A stretch of DNA of 64,000 nt from NCBI RefSeq assembly GCF_000797495.1, contig NZ_JTGN01000005.1, positions 62,001-126,000 on the forward strand, read 5' to 3'. Under the pieces are notes generated by a model. That model did no database searches and was not told the DNA's origin. It saw only the letters and a list, made by a program, of their open reading frames with translations. A program made the position numbers and the translations under genes. How positions within the stretch are numbered: the first letter of the stretch is position 1; each line of letters begins with the position of its first letter. This stretch comes from Robinsoniella peoriensis. GTDB taxonomy: Bacteria > Bacillota > Clostridia > Lachnospirales > Lachnospiraceae. Below, in pieces: positions 1 to 8,115 of the stretch.

Positions 1-207
1 ATATAGTTTAAATGCTGGATAGAGAAAAGTAGACGCAGACGGAACCCCAACCGTTATCTGGGTAGGATATAAGATTCTATTGAATCCGTATCTGATGAGT
101 GTATGAAGAAATTCATAAAATAGAGTGGTACCGCGCAAGACAAGTATATTTTAGTCTTTCGTCTCTAAATGACAACGGGATTGTCAGGAGACGAAGGACT
201 TTTTTTG
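1..207 (+). promoter_or_regulatory. T-box leader of leuA (5' end may lie outside window)
   Basis: The conserved T-box core AGAGTGGTACCGCG lies at 122-135 (family consensus AGGGTGGNACCGCG). It is followed by a strong intrinsic terminator: a 13-bp stem (153-165 with 187-200) and a T run to about 207. An antiterminator can form between the T-box bulge and upstream sequence, so uncharged tRNA would permit readthrough into the isopropylmalate synthase gene. Leucine tRNA is the expected ligand from the gene controlled. I could not assign the Stem I specifier codon by eye; only about 120 nt precede the T-box here, so Stem I is either short or cut by the window edge. Confidence 0.9.
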
Positions 208-359
208 TTTCCTAAAATAAGTTGTTATCGAGATTTGCCTGCTGAACAGGTGTGGCAGGATGCAGATACATGTTATCTGACATTTAAGAATTGCAGACGA
301 TTATCAACATATACATGGAACAGGCGGACATGGCAAAACAAGAAAAGGAGATTAAGAAT

Positions 360-2021
360 ATGAAAAATGTGAATAAGTACACAAGGCAGTATTTTATGCC
401 GCCAGTAAATGCAATGAACTGGGCAAAGAAGGATCATATTGAAAAAGCACCAATCTGGTGCAGTGTAGACCTGAGGGATGGAAATCAGGCTTTAATTGTT
501 CCTATGTCATTAGAGCAGAAGATAGAATTTTTTAAATTATTAGTAAAAGTTGGATTTAAAGAAATTGAAGTTGGATTTCCGGCTGCGTCGGATACGGAAT
601 ATCAGTTTTTGAGAGCATTGATTGAAAAAGATTTAATTCCTGATGATGTTACCATTCAGGTGCTGACACAGGCGAGAGAACACATTATCCGTAAAACCTT
701 TGAAGCATTGAAGGGAGCAAAAAAAGCAGTTGTTCATGTATATAACTCCACTTCCCAGGCACAGAGAGAACAGGTATTTAAGAAATCAAAAGAAGAAATT
801 CTGAATATTGCAGTAGAGGGTGCATCGTTATTAAAGAAACTGGCAGCAGAAACAGAAGGAAACTTCTCATTTGAATACAGCCCGGAGAGTTTTACAGGAA
901 CAGAAGTGGAATATTCCCTGGAAGTATGTAACGCAGTATTAGATGTATGGCAGCCGACTCCTGACAATAAGGTTATCATCAATTTGCCAAGTACGGTTCA
1001 GCATTCAATGCCTCACGTATATGCAAGCCAGATTGAATATATGTGTGATCATATGAAATACCGGGAAAATGTTATCGTTTCCCTGCATCCGCACAATGAC
1101 AGAGGATGTGGTGTTTCCGATGCGGAAATGGGTATCTTGGCAGGTGCTGACAGAATTGAAGGTACTTTGTTCGGCAACGGAGAGCGTACCGGTAATGTAG
1201 ACATTGTGACTTTGGCAATGAATATGTATTCCCAGGGGGTGGATCCGGAACTTGACTTCAGTAACATGCCTGCAATCTGCGACGCATACGAAGAGTTTAC
1301 CGGAATGAAGATTGATATGAGAAGCCCATACAGCGGTGCGTTAGTGTTTGCGGCCTTCTCAGGTTCCCACCAGGATGCAATTGCAAAGGGCATGAAATAC
1401 AGAGAAGAGCATGACTGTGACCAGTGGACAGTTCCATATCTGCCTATCGACCCTACCGATGTGGGAAGACTGTACGAAGCAGATGTTATCCGTATCAACA
1501 GCCAGTCCGGAAAAGGCGGTATCGGATATATTCTGGAACAGAATTTCGGCCTGAATTTACCTGCAAAGATGAGAGAAGCAATGGGGTACGCAGCGAAATC
1601 CGTATCGGACGAACAGCACAAAGAACTTATGCCGGAAGAAATCTTCCAGCTGTTCAAAGACAAATACGAAGATATTACAACTCCATACGATATTACAGAA
1701 GTACATTTCAAACAGCATAATGGCATCATAGCAGAAGTTGTAGTAGATGTAAATGGAGAAAGCCGCACTGCTATTGCAGCCGGTAATGGACGTTTGAATG
1801 CCGTAAGCAATGCGCTTAAGAAACAGTTCCGTCTGGAATACGATTTAATTACTTACCAGGAACATGCATTAGAACAGAGTTCCAGCTCCAAAGCGATCGC
1901 TTATGTGGGAATCCGCAATAAAGACGGCGAACTCTTCTGGGGTGCAGGCGTAGATCAGGATATTATCCAGGCATCTATTCATGCATTAGTTACAGCAATT
2001 AATAATATGGTTGCAGAATAA
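360..2021 (+). CDS. leuA: 2-isopropylmalate synthase
   Basis: First committed step of leucine synthesis: acetyl-CoA plus 2-oxoisovalerate gives 2-isopropylmalate, in the cytoplasm. The 553-residue protein has the DRE-TIM signature SVDLRDGNQAL near residues 36-46, the metal/substrate motif HPHNDRG near 243, and a C-terminal LeuA regulatory (dimer) domain from about residue 430 that normally binds leucine. The length and N-terminal start match the long LeuA form of actinobacteria and many Clostridia. The ATG at 360 is chosen because AAGGAG at 345-350 sits 9 nt upstream; an in-frame upstream start at 291 has no such site. The gene follows the T-box leader directly and stands alone, so leucine is sensed both by tRNA charging and probably by feedback. 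Confidence 0.95.
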   Translation: MKNVNKYTRQYFMPPVNAMNWAKKDHIEKAPIWCSVDLRDGNQALIVPMSLEQKIEFFKLLVKVGFKEIEVGFPAASDTEYQFLRALIEKDLIPDDVTIQVLTQAREHIIRKTFEALKGAKKAVVHVYNSTSQAQREQVFKKSKEEILNIAVEGASLLKKLAAETEGNFSFEYSPESFTGTEVEYSLEVCNAVLDVWQPTPDNKVIINLPSTVQHSMPHVYASQIEYMCDHMKYRENVIVSLHPHNDRGCGVSDAEMGILAGADRIEGTLFGNGERTGNVDIVTLAMNMYSQGVDPELDFSNMPAICDAYEEFTGMKIDMRSPYSGALVFAAFSGSHQDAIAKGMKYREEHDCDQWTVPYLPIDPTDVGRLYEADVIRINSQSGKGGIGYILEQNFGLNLPAKMREAMGYAAKSVSDEQHKELMPEEIFQLFKDKYEDITTPYDITEVHFKQHNGIIAEVVVDVNGESRTAIAAGNGRLNAVSNALKKQFRLEYDLITYQEHALEQSSSSKAIAYVGIRNKDGELFWGAGVDQDIIQASIHALVTAINNMVAE

Positions 2022-2035
2022 AATAAAATTATATA

Positions 2036-2080
2036 AAAAGCCTTAATATTTATGTGTTTATCATAAATATCAAGGCTTTT
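2036..2080 (+). terminator. Intrinsic terminator after leuA
   Basis: A near-perfect hairpin of about 19 bp (AAAAGCCTTAATATTTATG paired with its complement across a short loop) lies 15 nt after the leuA stop and ends in CTTTTCC. The A-rich 5' arm would also let it work on the other strand. Confidence 0.8.
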
Positions 2081-2144
2081 CCAATGCAATGCAATGGTGT
2101 AATCATTGCCGTATTATTTGATGTGCTGCGGAATATAATAATGA

Positions 2145-2333
2145 TCAGATAAGTCCGTTATCTTTACACAGCGCTTCGATACTGCGGTCATATGTGGCTT
2201 CCGCTTCTGCTGAAAAGAAGCAGCCGGGTACCCCTTCGTTATTGTCACGGTGATGAGCCACACATTCACAGCATTTACCGTGACGGGGGCAATCGTATGT
2301 ACAGGTACATGGTCTTTTGTTAGAACAGCCCAT
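2145..2333 (-). CDS. Small Cys-rich protein (DUF6485-like)
   Basis: A 62-residue protein with nine cysteines, arranged as CxCxxxCxxHGxCCxCVxxH in its first half and a single Cys later. This pattern resembles the small clostridial DUF6485 family, for which I know no function; a metal-binding role (zinc or Fe-S) is inferred from the Cys/His spacing. The ATG has an AAGGAGG ribosome site 8 nt upstream. The gene is alone on the minus strand between leuA and the DUF1540 gene. Confidence 0.75.
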   Translation of the reverse strand: MGCSNKRPCTCTYDCPRHGKCCECVAHHRDNNEGVPGCFFSAEAEATYDRSIEALCKDNGLI

Positions 2334-2406
2334 TATATAGTCCTCCTTATGTTTAGTGAGACTATTTTATCAATAAAAAGTAAAAATTGCAAGTTAAGAG
2401 ATATAT

Positions 2407-2431
2407 AGAGAGGAGCATCAGGCCCCTCTCT
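2407..2431 (-). terminator. Hairpin after the DUF1540 gene
   Basis: AGAGAGGGGC and GCTCCTCTCT (minus strand) form a 10-bp stem with a 5-nt loop just past the stop of the small gene at 2443. The sequence after it is not a clean T run, so it may be a weak terminator or an mRNA 3' stabiliser. Confidence 0.45.
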
Positions 2432-2442
2432 GATAAAAAATC

Positions 2443-2604
2443 TTATTTGCTTTTGTTTACGAAAGATTCGCAGTCTGTACATTCGATCTTAGTTGGGTTA
2501 GATTCATGTGTTCCAACTTTGATAGCATTAAGTGTACAATAGTTTTCTGTTTCTGCATGATGAGTGCAATTGTTTACGGAACATTTGATGGATTCGTTTT
2601 TCAT
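2443..2604 (-). CDS. DUF1540 domain protein
   Basis: A 53-residue protein with four conserved cysteines (IKCSVNNC, ENYC, IECTDC) and the T.C..F ending typical of DUF1540, a small probably metal-binding domain widespread in Firmicutes. Its function is unknown. The ATG at 2604 is chosen because AAGGAGGTG lies 6 nt upstream (complement of 2611-2619); a longer in-frame reading would begin at 2646 without a ribosome site. Confidence 0.85.
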   Translation of the reverse strand: MKNESIKCSVNNCTHHAETENYCTLNAIKVGTHESNPTKIECTDCESFVNKSK

Positions 2605-2646
2605 ATTTTTCACCTCCTTGATAATGGTACTAAATAGTTTGCACAA

Positions 2647-3038
2647 AAATGAAAATTATATACCTGCTGAAGCACAAAAAAAAATATTTAGAAGGAAAAT
2701 CTAATGCTAAATTTTAAATGTTATCCACAGAAGAACCGACAGACAAACCCAGTAAATTACAAAATTATATAAAATATTTCAAAATAATTAAATTGTTGCA
2801 AAAATATTACTGAGAGATTAAATCAACATTAAAATGCCCAAAAACAAAGGGGTTTAGAGAAAAATGTTGTAAAATGTAGAAAAATAATCCATAAAAATAG
2901 TAAAAACTTGGAAAAAAGAACTAGTAATATTATATAAAAATATGCACATAAAATCGTTAAAATATATAATAAGTGCACATATCAACAATGTGATAAAAAA
3001 ATGTACATGTAAGATATTACAAAAATATGAATTCGTGC
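2647..3038. other. Very AT-rich intergenic region
   Basis: About 390 nt with poly-A and poly-T tracts and no credible open frame. I see no RNA motif here. It separates the minus-strand DUF1540 gene from the promoter of the cell-wall hydrolase. Confidence 0.5.
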
Positions 3039-3067
3039 TTGACACATTCTTTTCTTTTCAATATAAT
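3039..3067 (+). promoter_or_regulatory. Consensus sigma-A promoter of the SleB-family hydrolase
   Basis: TTGACA at 3039-3044 and TATAAT at 3062-3067 with a 17-nt spacer, a perfect match to the vegetative consensus. It points to the gene at 3180, leaving a leader of about 105 nt. Confidence 0.85.
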
Positions 3068-3179
3068 TGCAATACACAGACAAGCGAGGGGGCTTTGTGT
3101 ACATAATATTTGTTTTTAAATATTTAAAAATATAAAAATAAAGGGGAGCAATTATTTTAGGAAAGATGAGGAACGCCGT

Positions 3180-4031
3180 ATGTGGCTGTTAAAATCGCTA
3201 GTTAGGAAGTTGTACAAATTAAAAAAATATTTGTTCAGACGAAGATACCGCGGATGCCGTATTAATTGCGTAGCTGCTACTTTTGTTGCAGTTATATGTA
3301 CTGCAGTCCTGCTTTGTGCAGTCGGCTTCAGTGATGGCGGTAAAAACAAGGTATATGCCGTTACACAACAGAATGCGGTTTCAGACGAAACACCGCAAAA
3401 GGCGAAAGATAAAAAATTCCAGGCAGGCCTTATGGGTATCATGAATTGTATATCCAGTATGGAAGAACTGTCCAGGTCTTCAAAAGCACAGGAAGTATCA
3501 GGAGCAGGAGAGGAAATACTGGTAGGTGCATCCAAAGCCAGCAGGAGAGAAGTAAACAGGATGACAATTGAAAAGGGAATGGAACAGGCCGGTGCAGTTG
3601 GTTACAGTGCTTCGCAGATTGTGAAGGACAACCATATGCCGGTGGAAGATTACGATGCACTTCTTCGCATAGTGGAAGCGGAAGCAACCGGCGGGGATAT
3701 GAAAAGTAAGATTCTGGTGGCAAATGTAGTGCTGAACAGAGTGAATAACAGCCATTTCCCGGATAGTATTTATGATGTTGTATGGGAGCGGGTGAATGGT
3801 GATCCGCAGTTTTCGCCCACGGCAGACGGAAGAATTGACAGTGTTACGATTTCGGATGAAACAATTGAAGCAGTTGACCGTGCTTTAAATGGGGAAGACT
3901 ATTCCGAAGGGGCATTGTACTTTATTGCAAGATCCAGTGCAGACCAGATTAATGTGAACTGGTTTGATACCAAATTGCAGAAATTGTTCGTGTATGGCGG
4001 ACATGAATTTTTTACATACGAAGGTTATTGA
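3180..4031 (+). CDS. SleB-family cell-wall hydrolase, membrane-anchored
   Basis: 283 residues: a basic N terminus, one membrane segment at about 27-48, a low-complexity linker, then a C-terminal Hydrolase_2 (SleB) domain from about 155. The domain carries LLRIVEAEATGG (the conserved Glu of the SleB lytic fold), VVLNRVNN and DPQFSP. Family members cleave peptidoglycan glycan strands during spore germination or growth. Here the strong vegetative promoter suggests a role in growth or division, not only in spores. The ATG at 3180 has only a weak GAGG nearby; an AAGGGGAG at 3141 is too far away, so the start is less certain than the product. Confidence 0.85.
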   Translation: MWLLKSLVRKLYKLKKYLFRRRYRGCRINCVAATFVAVICTAVLLCAVGFSDGGKNKVYAVTQQNAVSDETPQKAKDKKFQAGLMGIMNCISSMEELSRSSKAQEVSGAGEEILVGASKASRREVNRMTIEKGMEQAGAVGYSASQIVKDNHMPVEDYDALLRIVEAEATGGDMKSKILVANVVLNRVNNSHFPDSIYDVVWERVNGDPQFSPTADGRIDSVTISDETIEAVDRALNGEDYSEGALYFIARSSADQINVNWFDTKLQKLFVYGGHEFFTYEGY

Positions 4032-4037
4032 TAAATA

Positions 4038-4069
4038 GGCGGCTGCGTTTTTGTGCGGCTGCCTTTTTT
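4038..4069 (+). terminator. Intrinsic terminator after the SleB-family gene
   Basis: GGCGGCTGC at 4038-4046 pairs with GCGGCTGCC at 4055-4063 (9 bp with two G-U pairs), followed by six T. Confidence 0.85.
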
Positions 4070-4073
4070 CGTC

Positions 4074-4102
4074 TTGTGTACTTTGGAAAGGTATGCTATA
4101 AT
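4074..4102 (+). promoter_or_regulatory. Promoter of thrC
   Basis: TTGTGT at 4074-4079, a 17-nt spacer, and TATAAT at 4097-4102 preceded by TGC, i.e. an extended -10 element. It lies about 45 nt before the thrC start. Confidence 0.7.
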
Positions 4103-4149
4103 CTGTACTTAAAGAATATAATTTAAACCAAATGTAAAGGATGAAGATG

Positions 4150-5637
4150 ATGGATTTGTTATACAAAAGTACGAGAAGTAATGAAACTGCAGTAACAGCT
4201 TCCCAGGCAATTTTAAAGGGATTATCCGCAGACGGTGGGCTATTTGTTCCATCCGGCATTCCTGCATTAGATGTAGACATGGAGACTTTGGCAGGTATGA
4301 GCTACCAGGAAACAGCATATGAGGTTATGAAGCTGTTTTTTACGGATTTTACAGAGGAAGAATTAAAATCCTGTATTGCCAAAGCATACGATGAAAAGTT
4401 TGATACTACTGAGATAGCACCGATTAAGAAAGAAGATGGCGCTTACTATCTGGAGCTGTTTCATGGCGCTACAATTGCATTTAAAGATATGGCACTTTCA
4501 ATTCTGCCTCATTTACTTACAACTTCAGCGAAAAAAAATAATGTAAAGAATGAAATCGTAATTCTGACAGCTACTTCAGGAGATACCGGAAAAGCTGCTT
4601 TAGCCGGTTTTGCAGATGTTCCCGGTACCAGAATTGTAGTTTTCTATCCCAAAGACGGTGTTAGTCCGATACAGGAAAAACAGATGGTTACCCAGAAGGG
4701 TGATAATACGTTTGTTGTGGGGATTAATGGAAACTTTGATGATGCACAGACAGGTGTAAAGAATATATTCGGGGATAAGGAACTGGAAGCACAGATGGCA
4801 GATGCCGGATTCCAATTTTCTTCTGCCAACTCCATCAATATCGGACGTCTGGTGCCACAGGTGGTTTATTATGTATATGCTTATGCAAAATTATATGCGT
4901 CAAAAGAGATAGACAAATCTGAGAAAATCAACGTAGTTGTACCGACCGGTAACTTCGGGAATATTCTGGCTGCATATTATGCTAAGAATATGGGGGTGCC
5001 GATTGATAAGCTGATCTGCGCGTCTAATGATAACAAAGTATTGTATGATTTCTTTACAACCGGTACATATGACAGAAACCGTGAATTTATTCTTACCACA
5101 TCTCCATCTATGGATATTTTGATATCCAGTAATCTGGAACGCCTTATTTATAAGATTGCCGGAGAAGATGCGGATAAGAATCTTGAAATGATGGCTGCCC
5201 TTGGCAAAGAAGGTAAGTACCACATTACGGAAGAGATGAAGGCACAGCTTTCTGATTTCTGTGGTAATTATGCCACGGAAGAAGAAACTGCACAGGAAAT
5301 TGCTTCGGTTTACCAAAAAACCGGATATATCATGGACACCCATACAGCAGTAGCTTCCTGTGTATTTAAAAAATACGAAGCAGAGAAAAAAGATAATAAC
5401 AAGTCTGTAATTGCATCTACCGCAAGTCCTTATAAATTTACAAGGAGTGTTATGGATGCTATTGATATGAAGTATGATGCTATGACTGATTTTGAATTGG
5501 TAGATGAGCTTTGCAAGATTTCTAAAGTGAAAGTTCCGGGTGCAATTGAAGAAATCAGAACAGCTCCGGTACTTCACGATACTGTTGTAGAAGTAAATGA
5601 GATGAAAGACATCGTGAAAAAGTTCTTAAATATATAA
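4150..5637 (+). CDS. thrC: Threonine synthase
   Basis: Converts O-phospho-L-homoserine to L-threonine with pyridoxal phosphate. The 495-residue protein has the N-terminal threonine synthase segment (YKSTRSNE, SADGGLFVP), the PLP lysine in TIAFKDMAL (about K112), the phosphate-binding TATSGDTGKAA loop and a second glycine-rich motif VVPTGNFGN. The length is normal for the bacterial/fungal type. ATG codons occur at 4141, 4147 and 4150; AAAGGATG at 4137-4144 is too close to the first, so 4147 or 4150 is likelier. It has its own extended -10 promoter and seems monocistronic, or paired with the small membrane protein that follows 28 nt later. Confidence 0.95.
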   Translation: MDLLYKSTRSNETAVTASQAILKGLSADGGLFVPSGIPALDVDMETLAGMSYQETAYEVMKLFFTDFTEEELKSCIAKAYDEKFDTTEIAPIKKEDGAYYLELFHGATIAFKDMALSILPHLLTTSAKKNNVKNEIVILTATSGDTGKAALAGFADVPGTRIVVFYPKDGVSPIQEKQMVTQKGDNTFVVGINGNFDDAQTGVKNIFGDKELEAQMADAGFQFSSANSINIGRLVPQVVYYVYAYAKLYASKEIDKSEKINVVVPTGNFGNILAAYYAKNMGVPIDKLICASNDNKVLYDFFTTGTYDRNREFILTTSPSMDILISSNLERLIYKIAGEDADKNLEMMAALGKEGKYHITEEMKAQLSDFCGNYATEEETAQEIASVYQKTGYIMDTHTAVASCVFKKYEAEKKDNNKSVIASTASPYKFTRSVMDAIDMKYDAMTDFELVDELCKISKVKVPGAIEEIRTAPVLHDTVVEVNEMKDIVKKFLNI

Positions 5638-5665
5638 GCGGGTCTTGGAAAGGCAGGGTTTTGTT

Positions 5666-6010
5666 ATGGATAGTATGTACATGCTCATGGATTTACTTTT
5701 CGTAGGCTGCGGCGTATATGTTTTATATGCTTTTTATCTTATGAAAACAAAAGGTGAGATAAAAGAAAATGTTTTGTTATCCAGAGATATCTCGGTTTCA
5801 AAATGTAAGGATAAAGCAGGTTACATCAAATATATGACACCAAGGCTTTTAGTCTTTGGTATTGTATTGCTGATCATTGGAATCGTCAGTCTTATAGGTG
5901 ACTATTTTAAAATTTTGGGAATGGGGTCATTAATCATTCTGGCAATCGGACTGATTGTGATGGTATGGTTTGTAATGATTACCAGAAAGTCAATGAAAAT
6001 ATACTGGTAA
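5666..6010 (+). CDS. Small membrane protein, unknown function
   Basis: 114 residues with three hydrophobic segments (about 3-22, 59-78 and 81-102) separated by a charged loop containing SRDISVSKCKDKAGY. I recognise no family with confidence. ATG at 5666 is chosen over a TTG at 5645; a GCAGGG just upstream is a modest ribosome site. It lies directly after thrC and shares the bidirectional terminator with citrate synthase. Confidence 0.7.
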   Translation: MDSMYMLMDLLFVGCGVYVLYAFYLMKTKGEIKENVLLSRDISVSKCKDKAGYIKYMTPRLLVFGIVLLIIGIVSLIGDYFKILGMGSLIILAIGLIVMVWFVMITRKSMKIYW

Positions 6011-6015
6011 ATATT

Positions 6016-6060
6016 AAAAAGAGTTTCAACCGCTGTGTCATGGTGGTTGAAACTCTTTTT
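6016..6060. terminator. Bidirectional terminator between the small membrane protein and citrate synthase
   Basis: AAAAAGAGTTTCAACC pairs with GGTTGAAACTCTTTTT around an 11-13 nt loop; both arms end in A/T runs, so it serves the two convergent genes. Confidence 0.9.
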
Positions 6061-6078
6061 ATAGATAATAAGATAAGC

Positions 6079-7449
6079 CTATTCAGCCGATCCGCGTTCA
6101 TGGAGTGGTGTGTACTCTTTATGCTTGGCAACACTCTTGTAAGCAGGACGGATAATTTTTCCGTTATTTGCCAATTCTTCGATACGGTGAGCGCTCCATC
6201 CGACAACACGGGCGATTGCAAAGATCGGGGTAAATAACTCAGTCGGAAGATCCAGCATGCTATAAACAAATCCGCTGTAGAAGTCTACGTTAGCGCTTAC
6301 ACCTTTATAGATTTTACGTTCTTCGCCGATAACCTGGGGAGCCAGGCGCTCAATCATGGAGTAGAGCTTAAATTCTTCTTCCCGGCCTTTTTCTTTAGAC
6401 AGGCTTTCTACAAAAGATTTAAAAATATTTGCTCTTGGATCTGATAAGGAGTAAACCGCATGTCCCATACCATAGATCAATCCGGCATGGTCAAATGCTT
6501 CTTTGTTTAACAAGCGTTTCAGGTAATTTTTGATTTCACCTTCATCGGACCAGTCTTTTACTGATTTTTTCATGTCTTCAAACATCTTAACTACTTTGAT
6601 ATTGGCTCCGCCGTGTTTCGGTCCTTTTAAAGAACCAAGAGAAGCAGCCATAGAAGAGTAGGTGTCAGTTCCGGATGAAGAGACTACATGGGTTGTAAAG
6701 GTAGAGTTATTACCGCCGCCATGTTCCATATGCAGAATCAGTGCAACATCTAAAATCTTGGCTTCCAGTTTCGTGAATTTGCTGTTTGGACGTAATATGT
6801 GAAGTATGTTTTCAGCGGTAGATAGTTCTGGCTGGGGTGAGTGGATAAAAAGGCTGTTGCCGTCGTGATAGTGGCTGTATGCCTGGTAGCCATATACAGA
6901 AAGCATAGGGAAAAGGCTGATTAACTGCAGGCATTGTCTAAGGACATTTGGAATGGAAACGTCATCTGCCCTGTCATCATAGGAATAAAGTGTCAGGACG
7001 CTTCGTGCAAGGGTGTTCATCATATCCTGGCTTGGCGCTTTCATAATGATATCCCGGACAAAGCTGGTAGGCAGTGTACGGTATGTAGCAAGCAGGTTGG
7101 AAAAGTCACGTAACTGCTCTTCCGTTGGAAGTGTACCGAAAAGAAGCAGATAAGTTACTTCTTCGAAGCCATAACGGTCATCATGGATGAACCCCTGGAC
7201 GATGTCTTCCACATCGATACCGCGGTAGAAGAGTTTACCTTCACAGGGAATCATTTCGCTGTCTACAACGGTATAAGAGCGGATCTCTGCAATGTCGGTC
7301 AGGCCTGCAAGAACGCCCTTACCACTAATGTCACGAAGACCTCTTTTTACCTCGTATTTTGTGTACAGCTCCGTGTTGATCTGGCTGGTATCAGTTGCCA
7401 GCTTAGATAGAGCGAGAATATCAGGTGTAATTTCTGAATACGTACTCAT
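6079..7449 (-). CDS. gltA: Citrate synthase
   Basis: Condenses acetyl-CoA and oxaloacetate to citrate; in anaerobic Clostridia it feeds 2-oxoglutarate and glutamate synthesis. 456 residues with the three catalytic elements of the citrate synthase fold: GPKHGGAN, GMGHAVY and the aspartate in NVDFYSG, plus RGID and HMEHGGGNNS motifs. The length and the N-terminal extension of about 50 residues match the clostridial citrate/2-methylcitrate synthase group. The start ATG is preceded by an AGGAGG site. It is transcribed alone from the promoter at 7509-7537. Confidence 0.93.
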   Translation of the reverse strand: MSTYSEITPDILALSKLATDTSQINTELYTKYEVKRGLRDISGKGVLAGLTDIAEIRSYTVVDSEMIPCEGKLFYRGIDVEDIVQGFIHDDRYGFEEVTYLLLFGTLPTEEQLRDFSNLLATYRTLPTSFVRDIIMKAPSQDMMNTLARSVLTLYSYDDRADDVSIPNVLRQCLQLISLFPMLSVYGYQAYSHYHDGNSLFIHSPQPELSTAENILHILRPNSKFTKLEAKILDVALILHMEHGGGNNSTFTTHVVSSSGTDTYSSMAASLGSLKGPKHGGANIKVVKMFEDMKKSVKDWSDEGEIKNYLKRLLNKEAFDHAGLIYGMGHAVYSLSDPRANIFKSFVESLSKEKGREEEFKLYSMIERLAPQVIGEERKIYKGVSANVDFYSGFVYSMLDLPTELFTPIFAIARVVGWSAHRIEELANNGKIIRPAYKSVAKHKEYTPLHERGSAE

Positions 7450-7508
7450 AGTTGTTTCCTCCTGTTCTGTTTTAGTGTGCTAAAGGATTAAAATCCATTC
7501 TTTATCAT

Positions 7509-7537
7509 ATCATAAATTGGAAAAGAAAAATAGTAAA
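7509..7537 (-). promoter_or_regulatory. Promoter of citrate synthase
   Basis: On the minus strand: TTTACT (7537-7532), 17-nt spacer, TATGAT (7514-7509), about 60 nt ahead of the gene start. Confidence 0.55.
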
Positions 7538-7589
7538 ATTTTTTAATTGTAAAATATGTATAAAATAAGAAAAATAGATTGTTAATTGC

Positions 7590-7665
7590 TTGACATTTAA
7601 AATTAATGATGCGATAATAAAAACAAATTTTGAACAGTGAGATCCGGGTGGATAACACCGCCCGG
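7590..7665 (+). promoter_or_regulatory. Strong promoter followed by a GC hairpin, no gene attached
   Basis: TTGACA at 7590-7595 and GATAAT at 7613-7618 have a 17-nt spacer. A transcript starting near 7625 would soon fold an 8-bp hairpin (CCGGGTGG 7644-7651 with CCGCCCGG 7658-7665). No open frame follows before the 6S RNA. It may be an upstream promoter of the 6S RNA or drive a small RNA. Confidence 0.5.
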
Positions 7666-7721
7666 TATATTTATGCAATAGTACATAATTTCTGGTAAAT
7701 CATTCTTTATTGAATTATATA

Positions 7722-7750
7722 TTGAAATTGAATGAATACTAGAGTATAAT
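7722..7750 (+). promoter_or_regulatory. Promoter of the 6S RNA
   Basis: TTGAAA at 7722-7727, 17-nt spacer, TATAAT at 7745-7750; a second TATAAT occurs at 7756-7761. Either would start a transcript close to the RNA's 5' arm at 7779. Confidence 0.65.
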
Positions 7751-7778
7751 ATTTATATAATAACATAAACAGTAAGTT

Positions 7779-7954
7779 ACCTGGGGTGTTCGACAATCCT
7801 ATCATTTTGAACCTACATGTACTTTTATGGGATTCCTACATTGCTGTGAAGGATGTCAGGCCACCGATTGCAGTGGAAGACAGATGTCGCAGTTGCGGTT
7901 ACCCACCTAGCTTTGCTAGGAGTCAAAAGATAGGAAACGGCACTTTGGGGCTTA
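7779..7954 (+). ncRNA. ssrS: Probable 6S RNA (RNA polymerase regulator)
   Basis: No reading frame is credible here, yet the segment has its own promoter and intrinsic terminator. The ends pair: CCUGGGGUGU near 7780 with GCACUUUGGGG ending about 7950, forming a long closing stem. The interior has the feel of clostridial 6S RNA: GGTGTTCG, then TTTTGAACCTACAT, a mostly unpaired central stretch and a right-hand GGTTACCCACCTAG segment. 6S RNA binds the vegetative RNA polymerase by imitating an open promoter. The call rests on recalled family features, not a covariance search; another structured RNA is possible. Confidence 0.7.
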
Positions 7955-7960
7955 CAAAAA

Positions 7961-7991
7961 AGAGCATTTGCTTAGCAGATGTTCTTTTTTT
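7961..7991 (+). terminator. Terminator of the 6S RNA
   Basis: AGAGCATTTGC at 7961-7971 pairs with GCAGATGTTCT at 7975-7985 (11 bp), then a run of seven T. Confidence 0.9.
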
Positions 7992-8028
7992 GCGTTATTA
8001 TGTTGTTTGAAAAATGTGGAAAAACAAG

Positions 8029-8057
8029 TTGTAAGCTTTTTAGACTGGGTGTATAAT
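8029..8057 (+). promoter_or_regulatory. Promoter of galM
   Basis: TTGTAA at 8029-8034, 17-nt spacer, TATAAT at 8052-8057; about 58 nt before the galM start. Confidence 0.7.
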
Positions 8058-8115
8058 AGTGACATCGTATAAAGATCGATATAAGTACATAAAACTAAAA
8101 GGAGCAGACAGAGAT

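Noticed and set aside
1049..1810. Long minus-strand open frame of 253 codons opposite leuA
   Set aside because: It lies entirely opposite a highly conserved enzyme gene, has a composition typical of antisense frames and no recognisable motif or ribosome site.
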